The notes under the pieces: generated by a model
Seen by the model: only the letters and a program-made list of their open reading frames with translations
What the model was told of the DNA's origin: nothing
Database searches by the model: none
In this document: one piece after another, positions 1-6,904 of the stretch
Position numbering within the stretch: position 1 is the first letter of the stretch
Layout: each line of letters opens with the position of its first letter
Program-made: the position numbers and the translations under genes
DNA from: Magnetococcales bacterium
GTDB lineage: Bacteria; Pseudomonadota; Magnetococcia; Magnetococcales; Magnetaquicoccaceae
Reading direction: 5' to 3'
Length of the DNA: 11,601 bases
NCBI GenBank assembly: GCA_015229095.1
Contig: JADGCE010000086.1
Location: 1-11,601, forward strand

Positions 1-125
1 CCGCGTACCAATGCCTCGTTGACCCCCCGTTGGACAAGGGCCTGGAGAATGCTCTCCGGGGATCCCCCCATGCGCAACCGCAGTGTCATGAACTCAAACA
101 CATATTCATCGGATGTTTTCGCCAT
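1..125 (-). CDS. Unrecognised protein, 5' end only (runs off the left edge)
   Basis: A reading frame on the minus strand opens at an ATG (125-123) and stays open to the window edge, giving 41 codons that begin MAKTSDEYVFEF. A good ribosome binding site, AGGAG, lies about 7 bases upstream of the ATG (complement of roughly 132-137). The visible part looks like a small soluble helical protein: MTLRLRM is followed by a helix with the pattern SILQALVQRGV. There is no signal peptide or membrane segment. I do not recognise the family. The gene is divergent from flgK, and a strong hairpin sits directly upstream of its ribosome binding site. The start is well supported by the ribosome binding site, but the function is unknown and most of the gene lies outside the window. 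Confidence 0.6.
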   Translation of the reverse strand, partial: MAKTSDEYVFEFMTLRLRMGGSPESILQALVQRGVNEALVR

Positions 126-144
126 GATTCCGCTCCTGAAGTCG

Positions 145-174
145 CATCACCCCGCCTGTGCGGGCAGGGTGATG
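145..174 (-). promoter_or_regulatory. Strong hairpin in the probable leader of the leftward gene
   Basis: CATCACCC (145-152) is the exact reverse complement of GGGTGATG (167-174). An alternative inner stem CCCGC/GCGGG closes a CTGT loop at 156-159. On the minus strand the structure ends about 8 bases before the AGGAG ribosome binding site of the partial gene, so it could affect translation of that gene. There is no run of T after it on either strand, so it is not a typical terminator. The regulatory role is inferred from position only. Confidence 0.4.
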
Positions 175-349
175 ATCACACGCTGAAACGGAAGCTTCAA
201 GCAAAAATCTCGCCATCTTCTCTTTGTGCCTGCCGGAGAGGATGCGGGGTGACGGGGGGCTTTTTGATCAGACAGAGGGGCACAGGGACCGGGAGAGGCG
301 GGCAAGATTTGCCGAAAGGGTCTGCGATGCGTATCGTCCCGGTTGTCGA

Positions 350-375
350 GGTTTGCCCCGTTGCCGGGGAAAACC
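350..375. repeat. Perfect two-part hairpin in the flgK upstream region
   Basis: GGTTT (350-354) pairs with AAACC (371-375), and CCCCG (356-360) pairs with CGGGG (365-369). The two stems are separated by a single G/A mismatch and closed by a TTGC loop. The structure lies about 120 bases upstream of the sigma-54-type promoter, a distance at which activators of such promoters commonly bind. It could be an operator dyad, an RNA structure or chance. No T tract follows on either strand, so a terminator is unlikely. Confidence 0.3.
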
Positions 376-490
376 TGCCATCGTCCGTCTGTTCCAATCG
401 GCGGTATTTCCACAAAAAACAATAAAAAACAGATGCTTATATTTTCTTGGATCCTTTCCTTGCAGAGGCGTCCACAGGGTGTTTTGCAGT

Positions 491-506
491 TGGCATAAGT
501 GGTGCA
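491..506 (+). promoter_or_regulatory. Sigma-54 (-24/-12) promoter for flgK
   Basis: The sequence TGGCAT-N5-GTGCA fits the sigma-54 consensus TGGCAC-N5-TTGCA. The essential GG (492-493) and GC (504-505) are exactly 10 bases apart, and only two core bases differ. Transcription would start near 517, giving a leader of about 50 bases before the flgK start at 569. Sigma-54 control of hook-associated genes is established in many Gram-negative flagellar hierarchies. The match is good for such a G/C-rich sequence, but no activator site was identified. Confidence 0.6.
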
Positions 507-568
507 TGAAGGATGCAGACGCCATTTTTCTATCGCGTTGGGCTTGGATTGGGAGAAGAGAGCAGCCG

Positions 569-2425
569 ATGTCTATCAACAATATTTTGAATGTTTCCCA
601 GTCCGGGATATCCGCTGCACAAAATACCTTGCAGACGGTCTCCCACAACATTGCCAATGCCAACACCCCCGGCTATTCCCGGCAGGTGGTCTCTCTGGCC
701 AATGCCTCGGGTGGCCTTGGGGTGCAGGTGCGGGATATCTCCCGGCAGTTGGATCTCCTGCTGGATCGCCGCCAGGAGTTGGGTGTCGGGGAGTCGGGGC
801 GTCTGGATGCCAGAGAGCGTTTTCTCTCCCAGATCGAGCAGATTTTTAACGAGATGGGTACACCGGGTCTGAATGACCGGTTGGATGCCCTCTATACAGC
901 GGCGGACAGCCTGATGGACAACCCCACCAATCCCGTCGGACGGGAGGAGTTTGTCACCAAGGCGGATGGGGTGGCCCGCCATGTTCAGGGCATGTCCCGT
1001 TCCCTCTCCGGCCTGCTGACCCCGGTGGATCAGGAGGTGGATGTCCTGCTGGCCGATATCAACAACCGTCTGCGGGCCATTCGGGATGTCAATGTCGCCA
1101 TTGCCGGCAGCGAGGAGAGTGGTTCGGCGGATCTGCGGGATCAGCGGCGCAGGATGATCATGGAACTGGGCAAGCTGATCGACATTCAGACCCTGGAGAT
1201 ACCGGGGGGGGCCGTCCAGATCAGCATGGGAGGAGGGCAGGGGTTGCTGGCGGATACGGTGCATGCCGCCACCCTCTCCCGCAGTCCGGAGATGGCGGTG
1301 GATCCCAGTGTACCGACAGCCCCAGGCGAGCCCCCTGAGCTGACCCGTTTTCGGGGCATCAGCCTGGATGGCCGCCCGGTCCTGCGCATCCAGGGAGGGG
1401 CGTTGGGGGGGTTGGTGGAGGTGCGTGATACCCTGATCAATGGCAAAAACGGCTTTTTGACGAGACTGGAGGCACTGGCGGATACGATGCGTTTCCAGTT
1501 CAACAGGATCGGCAGCACCTCCGTCAGCCAGAGCATGTTTACCAGCCAGACCGGCGTTGTCACCCTGGGCCGCGATCTGGGCAGCCCGATGCGTACACTC
1601 TCCACCGATCCGGAGGCGCCGAACTACCAGGGCGCGCCGGTGGATATGTCGCAACTGCTCTACACGCTGGCGGATCCGCCGATTGTGGAGGGGGAGGAGG
1701 GGCGCCCCGCACCGCCGCCCGTGGCGGCCAAACAGATTCTTTTTGCCACAGGGGTGGACGGCAGCCATCTGAGCGTCGCCCCCCCGGTGGTGGTGACGGA
1801 AGATATGAGCATCGCCGGACTGGTGAGTGCCATCAACCGGACCGGTGTCATCAACGCCTCGATCACGCCGGACAACAGGCTGCGCCTGCAAGGGGCCAAT
1901 GGTCTCAAGTATGGGGTGATCTCGGACGACAGCAACGTGCTGGCCATCCTGGGCATCGGCGCCCTGTTCGCGGGTGATGGAGCCTGGAATATGGCCGCCA
2001 ATCCCGCCTTGCTGTCGGACTCCCGCACCCTGGGCGTCGGGCGCATCAACACACGTTATGAGGATCCCAACGACCGCAGTCGGGCGACCCATGCCACCTT
2101 TGATGATGGCAACAACCAAGCGGCCCTGGCGATCAGTCAGTTGCGGACCACCAAGTTTGATATCTCCGGGCGGGAGACCAGTCTGACAGGCAACTATGCG
2201 GCCACCGTGGGGATGGTGGGGGCGGTGGTCAACCAGAACCGTGACTCCAGCATGGCGCAAAAAGCGGCGCAGGATTTTCTGGAAACCCTGCGGCAGTCCA
2301 CCTCCGGGGTCTCCATGGAGGAGGAGTTGACCGATCTGCTGCGCTTCCAGCGCGCGTTTCAGGCCTCCAGCAAGCTGGTGAGTACGGCCGATGAGTTGTT
2401 CCAAACCATTATCCAGATGGTTTGA
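569..2425 (+). CDS. flgK: Flagellar hook-associated protein 1 (HAP1)
   Basis: FlgK is the hook-side junction protein that joins the hook to the filament through FlgL. It is exported through the flagellar secretion channel and works outside the cell. The chosen start (MSINNILNVS) has a ribosome binding site, GGAGAAGAG, at 552-560 and places the conserved rod/hook N-terminal signature SGISAAQ...SHNIANANTPGYSRQ at residues 13-43. The C-terminus carries the matching FlgK signature, with SGVSMEEELTDLLRFQRAFQ followed by ASSKLVSTADELF and ending IIQMV. The protein has 618 residues against about 550 in E. coli; the extra length lies in the variable middle, including a proline-rich linker near residues 370-385. 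It has no cysteine. It is the first gene of the rightward cluster, 80 bases before flgL, and probably reads from the sigma-54-type promoter. An in-frame upstream extension (from 224) is rejected because it lacks FlgK features and would cross the promoter. Confidence 0.96.
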   Translation: MSINNILNVSQSGISAAQNTLQTVSHNIANANTPGYSRQVVSLANASGGLGVQVRDISRQLDLLLDRRQELGVGESGRLDARERFLSQIEQIFNEMGTPGLNDRLDALYTAADSLMDNPTNPVGREEFVTKADGVARHVQGMSRSLSGLLTPVDQEVDVLLADINNRLRAIRDVNVAIAGSEESGSADLRDQRRRMIMELGKLIDIQTLEIPGGAVQISMGGGQGLLADTVHAATLSRSPEMAVDPSVPTAPGEPPELTRFRGISLDGRPVLRIQGGALGGLVEVRDTLINGKNGFLTRLEALADTMRFQFNRIGSTSVSQSMFTSQTGVVTLGRDLGSPMRTLSTDPEAPNYQGAPVDMSQLLYTLADPPIVEGEEGRPAPPPVAAKQILFATGVDGSHLSVAPPVVVTEDMSIAGLVSAINRTGVINASITPDNRLRLQGANGLKYGVISDDSNVLAILGIGALFAGDGAWNMAANPALLSDSRTLGVGRINTRYEDPNDRSRATHATFDDGNNQAALAISQLRTTKFDISGRETSLTGNYAATVGMVGAVVNQNRDSSMAQKAAQDFLETLRQSTSGVSMEEELTDLLRFQRAFQASSKLVSTADELFQTIIQMV

Positions 2426-2505
2426 TGAGAGTGCGGTTGTGGGCAGGGGCCACGTTGCTGTGGCGTGCAAAACAGGGCTTTGGGATGGATCGATAGGAAG
2501 AGACC

Positions 2506-4074
2506 ATGCGTATCACCAGCACTATGATGTTTACCGCCGGGATGACGGCCATGCAGGCCCAGCAACAGGAGATCCTGCAGGCCCAGGCGGAGAGCACCTC
2601 AGGACTCAAGATCCAAAAACCATCGGATGACCCATCCGGCGTCTTTCGGCATACCCTCTTCTCCTCGGATCTTGCGTCGATCCAGAGTTTGAAGCGTACT
2701 ACCGACTTGGCTTCGCAACGGTTGGCGACAGGAGACACCAGTCTCGGTACGGTACACGACAACATGATGCGGGCCTACGAACTGGCTGCCCAGTTTTCCC
2801 ACGGCACCTCGGGGAACGATCCGGCCATTCTCAAAGGTTCCGCAACCTCGGCGTTGGCCGTCTACCAAAATCTGTTGACGGTGGCCAACTCCGAGATGGA
2901 TGGGGTGCCCCTGTTCGGGGGAGGGCGGACGGCGGTCCCGTTCGACGAAAGCCATCTGATGGCCACCGCCGTGCAGGTGCAGAGCAACGGCACCGGCTCC
3001 ATGGCACCGGTGCCGCCGGGATTTGTCGCCCATGTGGCAGACTCCTTCCGCAGCCCGGATGGGCAGACAGGGGTGGTGACCTCCTACAAAATTTTCCCCT
3101 CTGCCACAACGGCCGGGGCGTATGTGATGGAGGTGAATGGCACCCGGCAAGAATTGCCCCTCTCCCCCATCCCCCGGGTGGGCGCGCCCCCCTACCTGGA
3201 TCTGGGGGAGGGTGTCACCTTTGACCTTGGCGGTCCGTTGCATGCGGGGGATGCCGTCGCCTTTACGGTGGTGCCGGATGGCACCCGCTTCCAGGCGACC
3301 CCCTCCCAGTTGCTGCCGGATACAACGGTCGATGGGGGGAGTGGGGAAACTCCGGCCAATGGAACCCCGGTCGATGCCTCGGCGGGCTTTTTTGCCCGGG
3401 TGGCCCCCGGTGCCAAGTTGGCGGACCTCCCCTTGAGCGTCAAGGTCTCCTATCTCTCCAGCAGTGGAGAGTATGCGGTCAACGTCAATGGCACCGATTG
3501 GTCACCCCTGAAGCCGGTGGCGGCCCGTCCCGGTCAGCCCGCCTACGTGGATTTGGGCAACGGGGTTACATTCCATCTGGTGGATGCACCGCAGACCGGG
3601 GATGTCTTCTTTTTCGAGGTGGTGCCCGCCTATCAGGGGGGAGAGGCCGACCGGCCCATCCTGGTCGGAGGCGGCAAAACCATGGCTGGCAACGCCACCG
3701 GCGCCGAATGGGTGGAGGGAGGTGGCAGCATCGGCAGAGGCATCAACCTGTTGGGCGCGGCGGCCGCGTTGCGGGGCGCACTGCTCCGGGGGGATTCCGC
3801 CGAAGTGGCGGTGCAGTTGCGCCGCCTGGAGGAGGGGCGGGGACAGGTGTCGGATTTTCAGGCCGAGACCGGGGTGCGTGAGGCGCAGATGAGCGTGACC
3901 GCCTCCACCCTGGCCGCCGGAGAGTCCAGCCTGCAGACCCTCAAGGCCAGCAATTCCGAGGCGGATCTGTTCGACGTGATCAGCCGGTTGCAAAAGGCGA
4001 CGCAGACGATGCAAATGCTGGCAACAACCGAGCGGGATGTGTTGAACCTGTCGTTGCTGGATTTTATCCGCTAG
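2506..4074 (+). CDS. flgL: Flagellar hook-associated protein 3 (HAP3), enlarged
   Basis: FlgL is the filament-side junction protein between FlgK and flagellin, exported and extracellular. The N-terminus MRITSTMMF and the signature SGLKIQKPSDDPSG (about residues 32-45) are typical. The C-terminus has the family ending EADLFDVISRLQKATQTMQ...NLSLLDFIR. A ribosome binding site, AGGAAG, lies at 2495-2500. The protein has 522 residues, well above the roughly 300 of enterobacterial FlgL. The extra length is a central region (about residues 170-380) containing two copies of a beta-rich unit with the pattern VNGT...DLG-GVTF-L...GD...F-VVP. This kind of unit is seen in surface-exposed D2 domains of hook-associated proteins, and the duplication is described as a separate repeat. 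There is no cysteine. It follows flgK after 80 bases without a clear promoter and is probably cotranscribed with it. Confidence 0.95.
   Translation: MRITSTMMFTAGMTAMQAQQQEILQAQAESTSGLKIQKPSDDPSGVFRHTLFSSDLASIQSLKRTTDLASQRLATGDTSLGTVHDNMMRAYELAAQFSHGTSGNDPAILKGSATSALAVYQNLLTVANSEMDGVPLFGGGRTAVPFDESHLMATAVQVQSNGTGSMAPVPPGFVAHVADSFRSPDGQTGVVTSYKIFPSATTAGAYVMEVNGTRQELPLSPIPRVGAPPYLDLGEGVTFDLGGPLHAGDAVAFTVVPDGTRFQATPSQLLPDTTVDGGSGETPANGTPVDASAGFFARVAPGAKLADLPLSVKVSYLSSSGEYAVNVNGTDWSPLKPVAARPGQPAYVDLGNGVTFHLVDAPQTGDVFFFEVVPAYQGGEADRPILVGGGKTMAGNATGAEWVEGGGSIGRGINLLGAAAALRGALLRGDSAEVAVQLRRLEEGRGQVSDFQAETGVREAQMSVTASTLAAGESSLQTLKASNSEADLFDVISRLQKATQTMQMLATTERDVLNLSLLDFIR
3121..3627 (+). repeat. Two 52-residue repeats inside FlgL
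   Basis: Copy 1 covers residues 206-257 (3121-3276) and copy 2 residues 323-374 (3472-3627). They align without a gap, and I count 23 identical residues of 52. Shared elements are VNGT, DLG-GVTF, GD and a closing VVP. The similarity seems to extend upstream as GF-A-VA (GFVAHVA before copy 1, GFFARVA before copy 2), so the full duplicated domain may be about 85-90 residues. The DNA copies are diverged, so the duplication is not recent. It probably forms two stacked surface domains on the junction protein. Confidence 0.8.
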
Positions 4075-4228
4075 GGCATGGGGGGAGATCCATCGGTCGA
4101 TGCCGTCTGGTTGGTAAATCGGGCAGGGGTCGCCGGTCAGGCAGCAGAGGGCAGAAGATGGGGCAGCGTGCGTTGCCAGGATGGATGACGTAGCAGAGGG
4201 TTAACCATTTGGGTGTGGAGAGGATGTC
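4075..4228 (+). other. flgL-fliW1 intergenic region
   Basis: These 154 bases hold no gene. In clusters that carry both genes, csrA often sits between flgL and fliW, and the gap here is too short for it and has no suitable frame. There is a short dyad, CATCG-GT-CGATG, at 4091-4102 and a G-rich tract with four GGCAG motifs (starting at 4122, 4140, 4150 and 4162). No clean promoter is seen; the closest -24/-12-like pair has the wrong spacing. Confidence 0.5.
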
Positions 4229-4759
4229 ATGGAGATTCAGGGGACCCGGTTTGGTGTTCTGGAGTTTAAAGAGGAAGAGATCATCACGCTCAATGAGGGC
4301 TTGCTGGGGTTTCCGATGAGTCGGCGTTTTCTCCTGTTTCCCTATGGGGAGGACTCATCCTTTTTCTGGTTGCAGTCGGTGGATGAGACGGAGATCGCCT
4401 TTATCGTCATCAACCCCTTCGATTTTTTTGCCCATGTCGAGTTTGAGGTGCAGGACGAGGATGCCTTGGCCCTGCAGTTGCAGAACCCGGAGGATGTGGA
4501 AATTTTTACCCTGGTGACCATTCCGGAAGGTCGCCCGGAGGAGATGCGGACCAATTTGGCCGGTCCTGTGGTGGTCAACACCCAAAACCGTCAAGGAAGG
4601 CAGATTCTGGTTAAGGGATATTCGCCGAGACAGCTGCTGATTCCGCCCAATATGCAGTCAACGTACCTGAAAGAACGGGAGATGCGCCGGGCGAACCGTC
4701 GCAATCGCGCCCGGGGCCGGGTCGAACACAACCCGGTGCCGTTGGCCGCAGCCAGTTAG
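4229..4759 (+). CDS. fliW: Flagellar assembly factor FliW, copy 1
   Basis: FliW is a cytoplasmic protein that binds flagellin and, in characterised bacteria, relieves CsrA repression of flagellin translation by binding CsrA. The family pattern is clear: an N-terminal strand GTRFG, then GLLGFP (residues 24-29), RRFLLFPY (32-39), FFWLQSVDE (45-53), FIVINPFDFF (58-67), EDVEIFTLVTIPEG (88-101) and NLAGPVVVNTQNRQGRQ (109-125). Its length of 176 residues is slightly above the usual 130-160 because of a basic C-terminal tail with several arginines (about 150-165). A ribosome binding site, GGAGAGGA, lies at 4217-4223. It directly precedes flagellin 1 and has a close paralogue at 6905-7393. I count 88 identities over about 139 aligned residues. 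Confidence 0.94.
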   Translation: MEIQGTRFGVLEFKEEEIITLNEGLLGFPMSRRFLLFPYGEDSSFFWLQSVDETEIAFIVINPFDFFAHVEFEVQDEDALALQLQNPEDVEIFTLVTIPEGRPEEMRTNLAGPVVVNTQNRQGRQILVKGYSPRQLLIPPNMQSTYLKEREMRRANRRNRARGRVEHNPVPLAAAS

Positions 4760-4777
4760 GGCAATCGTCGTACCTGG

Positions 4778-4792
4778 GCTCCGTCTCGGAGC
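4778..4792 (+). promoter_or_regulatory. Small hairpin in the flagellin 1 leader
   Basis: GCTCCG (4778-4783) and CGGAGC (4787-4792) form a 6-base-pair stem with a TCT loop, 19 bases after the fliW1 stop. No T run follows, so it is not a standard terminator. One of the four GGA triplets of the leader lies in its 3' arm. Others are at 4830-4832, 4835-4837 and in the ribosome binding site at 4888-4890. If the leader is a CsrA target, as suggested by the FliW context, these are the candidate contact points. Confidence 0.3.
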
Positions 4793-4898
4793 GAAGATGC
4801 TGTTGGCCACCGCCTTCATGGCCACCGTCGGACAGGACAAAAAATAAGGCAGACCAACAACCGCCATTGCAGTTAGCAGCCATTAGAGGATTACGACC

Positions 4899-6875
4899 AT
4901 GCCGATGTTTATCAATACCAACGTTCCCTCCTTGACCGTTCAGCGTCACATGGCGGCTGGCACAGAAGGGTTGAACAAAGTTTATGCGCGTCTCTCTTCC
5001 GGATTGCGGATCAACACCGCTGGAGATGATGCCGCAGGTTTGGGGATCAGCAACCGCATGACGGCGCAGATCCGGGGGCTGAACCAGGCCATCCGTAACG
5101 CCAACGATGGTATCTCGGTGGCCCAGGTGGCGGAAGGGGCGATGGCGGAAGATGCCAACATGCTGCAGCGCATCAGCGAGCTGAGCGTGCAGGCGGCCAA
5201 TGCCACCAACAGCGATGCGGATCGTCAGAGCCTCCAGGAGGAGACCCTGCAACTGCTGGCGGAGATCGAGCGGGTCGCGCAGGAGACGGAGTTCAACGGT
5301 TGGCAGATGTTGAACGGCAAGCAGGAGCCTCTGGTCTTCCAGGTGGGGGCCAAGGAGGGGCAGGTGATCACCCTCAAGCTGGCGGATGCCCAGGCCACCA
5401 CCCTGCTGGCCCAGCCGGTTGCCGTGGATCCCAACAGTCCCGTCAGTGTGACCAACCAGAAAGTGCAGGGGGTGACCATTACCGCCCCCAGCCCGGCACT
5501 GGAAGGTTCCAAGCTCTTCTCCTCCACCATGGGCCCCATGATCAATGTGGTGGCCAACGGCGATGTCAGCAAGGCAGCCAGCCAGCCCTATGTGGCGACG
5601 TTGCTCTCCTCCGACGTGGCGCGCAACATGGCGGTGGTGGCAGGTGCCACGGTCGCCACCGCGACGGCTGTGGCCGATCAGGCGGCGACGGCGGTGACCA
5701 GCACTGCGGTGCAGGCTCTGGAAGGGTTGGAGGGGACACCGACGGAGGCGGAGGTGACCGCCGCTCTGGCCGACTCCAGCGAGGCCGTCCGTGCGGCTGC
5801 CATCAACGCCGTGCGGGGTTTTACCTCGGACGGGGTGACCAAAATGGCCGGTGGTGGCACTCGTGCCAATATTATTGCGGCGGTGATCTCCGCCGAAGCC
5901 CTGGCGGGGAGCACGGAGGAGGGATACACGGTCTTTGCCAACAATTCCGACAAGGCACGGGTGTTGGCCGCCGCCATGTATGCCGCCAACCGCAGCTACG
6001 ATGGCAGCGACAATGTGCCGCCGGATTTTACCGTCCTGGCTGGTGAAAGTGGGGGTGCCATCGCCGCCGCCACCCACGTGGATGATGTGGTGGACAGTGC
6101 CGTCAAGGTGGGTGCGCCCCAGGTGGTGGATGTGCCCGTTGGCAATATCCTGCGTGTCATCCGGGCCTTTGATGCCGCCATCAGCCAAGGTAAAAGCGTC
6201 GACCAGATCGCCCTGTTGGCGGTGGATGCGGATGCAGGCACCGGGGGCAAGAAAAATCTCACCTTTGACCAGGCCAAGGTGATTGCCACCGCCGGCGTAG
6301 CGGCGGCTCAGGTGGGGGGTACAGTGAGCGGGGCGGTGACGGCGGCCGTCAATGTGGCCAAGGTGATCGCCGCCCGCAACGCAGCTGCATCGGCAGCCCC
6401 CGCTCCCAAGCCCGGTGAGAAGGTGACCGTGCCCCGCTGGTTGATCAATACCCAGGGCCAAAACAGCTATCCCCCGGTGCCCCTGGTGGATGTGACCGGC
6501 AAGACCATTCCCACCGACCCCACCCTGGAGTTTGATCCCCCCAATACGGATGCCGGGGGTTCCAAGCCCTTCAATCCGCCCCTGGCGGGTCAAAAGGCCG
6601 CCGGTCGGATGTTGAGTCTGGTTCTGGACGCCATCAACCGGGTCTCCAGCACCCGGGGTGAATTGGGAGCCATGCAGGGTCGTTTTACCTCCAACATCGC
6701 CAATTTGACCAATGTGGTGGAAAATGTGACGGCGGCCCGTTCCCGGATTCTCGATGCGGACATCGCCGCCGAGACGGCCAGCCTGACCAAACTTTCCATT
6801 TTGCAGCAGGCGGGTACAGCCGTGTTGACCCAGGCCAACCAGTTGCCGCAGTTGGCTTTGCAGTTGTTGAAATAA
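4899..6875 (+). CDS. fliC: Flagellin 1, with very large central insert
   Basis: This is a structural subunit of the filament, exported through the flagellar channel. Residues 1 to about 165 are a standard flagellin N-terminal half: MPMFINTNVPSL, LSSGLRINTAGDDAAGLGIS, NANDGISVAQVAEG, ETEFNG. The last ~95 residues are the matching C-terminal half: NVVENVTAARSRILDADIA, ILQQAGTAVL, ending LPQLALQLLK. Between them lies an insert of about 400 residues (about 165-563), rich in alanine and valine and helical in appearance, with a proline-rich hinge near its end (around residues 525-562). Compact flagellins have little there, whereas flagellin 2 has only about 55 residues. The protein has 658 residues and no cysteine. 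A ribosome binding site, AGAGGA, lies at 4885-4890. The stop TAA ends 29 bases before the chosen start of fliW2. The gene symbol is generic; flaA-type naming is equally possible. Confidence 0.95.
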   Translation: MPMFINTNVPSLTVQRHMAAGTEGLNKVYARLSSGLRINTAGDDAAGLGISNRMTAQIRGLNQAIRNANDGISVAQVAEGAMAEDANMLQRISELSVQAANATNSDADRQSLQEETLQLLAEIERVAQETEFNGWQMLNGKQEPLVFQVGAKEGQVITLKLADAQATTLLAQPVAVDPNSPVSVTNQKVQGVTITAPSPALEGSKLFSSTMGPMINVVANGDVSKAASQPYVATLLSSDVARNMAVVAGATVATATAVADQAATAVTSTAVQALEGLEGTPTEAEVTAALADSSEAVRAAAINAVRGFTSDGVTKMAGGGTRANIIAAVISAEALAGSTEEGYTVFANNSDKARVLAAAMYAANRSYDGSDNVPPDFTVLAGESGGAIAAATHVDDVVDSAVKVGAPQVVDVPVGNILRVIRAFDAAISQGKSVDQIALLAVDADAGTGGKKNLTFDQAKVIATAGVAAAQVGGTVSGAVTAAVNVAKVIAARNAAASAAPAPKPGEKVTVPRWLINTQGQNSYPPVPLVDVTGKTIPTDPTLEFDPPNTDAGGSKPFNPPLAGQKAAGRMLSLVLDAINRVSSTRGELGAMQGRFTSNIANLTNVVENVTAARSRILDADIAAETASLTKLSILQQAGTAVLTQANQLPQLALQLLK

Positions 6876-6904
6876 TGGACGGCACACTTTTGGGAGACGA
6901 GACA

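Larger units (their letters stand above)
126..568. other. Divergent intergenic region upstream of flgK
   Basis: This 443-base stretch separates the leftward partial gene from flgK. The short frames crossing it have no convincing ribosome binding site or family resemblance, so I call no gene here. It holds a hairpin next to the leftward gene (145-174), a second hairpin (350-375), an A/T-rich tract at about 410-450 that contrasts with the G/C-rich surroundings, and a sigma-54-type promoter (491-506) pointing to flgK. The A/T-rich tract could be a promoter or activator-binding region, but I see no convincing sigma-70 elements in it. Confidence 0.7.

Noticed and set aside
395..402. GCCGATTG on the minus strand as a sigma-28 -10 box for the leftward gene
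   Set aside because: No -35 resembling TAAA lies 15 bases upstream, and the -10 match is incomplete.
530..2470. Long open frame on the minus strand opposite flgK (646 codons)
   Set aside because: It is a mirror of the G/C-rich third codon positions of flgK. The product has implausible His/Gln/Gly-rich composition and no family features.
4161..4176. Sigma-54-like pair GGCAG...TTGC before fliW1
   Set aside because: The GG and GC elements are 11 bases apart instead of the required 10, and the region is generally G-rich.
4804..4827. Direct repeat TGGCCACCG twice, 15 bases apart, in the flagellin 1 leader
   Set aside because: It is short and G/C-rich, occurs in only two copies, and fits no known operator. 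It also does not form a -24/-12 promoter because the GC element is missing.
4847..4873. Sigma-28-like arrangement before flagellin 1 (ATAA-N15-GCCATTGC)
   Set aside because: Only about half of the consensus bases match in both boxes.
6875..6904. ATG at 6875 overlapping the flagellin 1 stop as the fliW2 start
   Set aside because: It would add ten residues without FliW similarity and lacks a ribosome binding site. The ATG at 6905 has one and aligns with FliW1.
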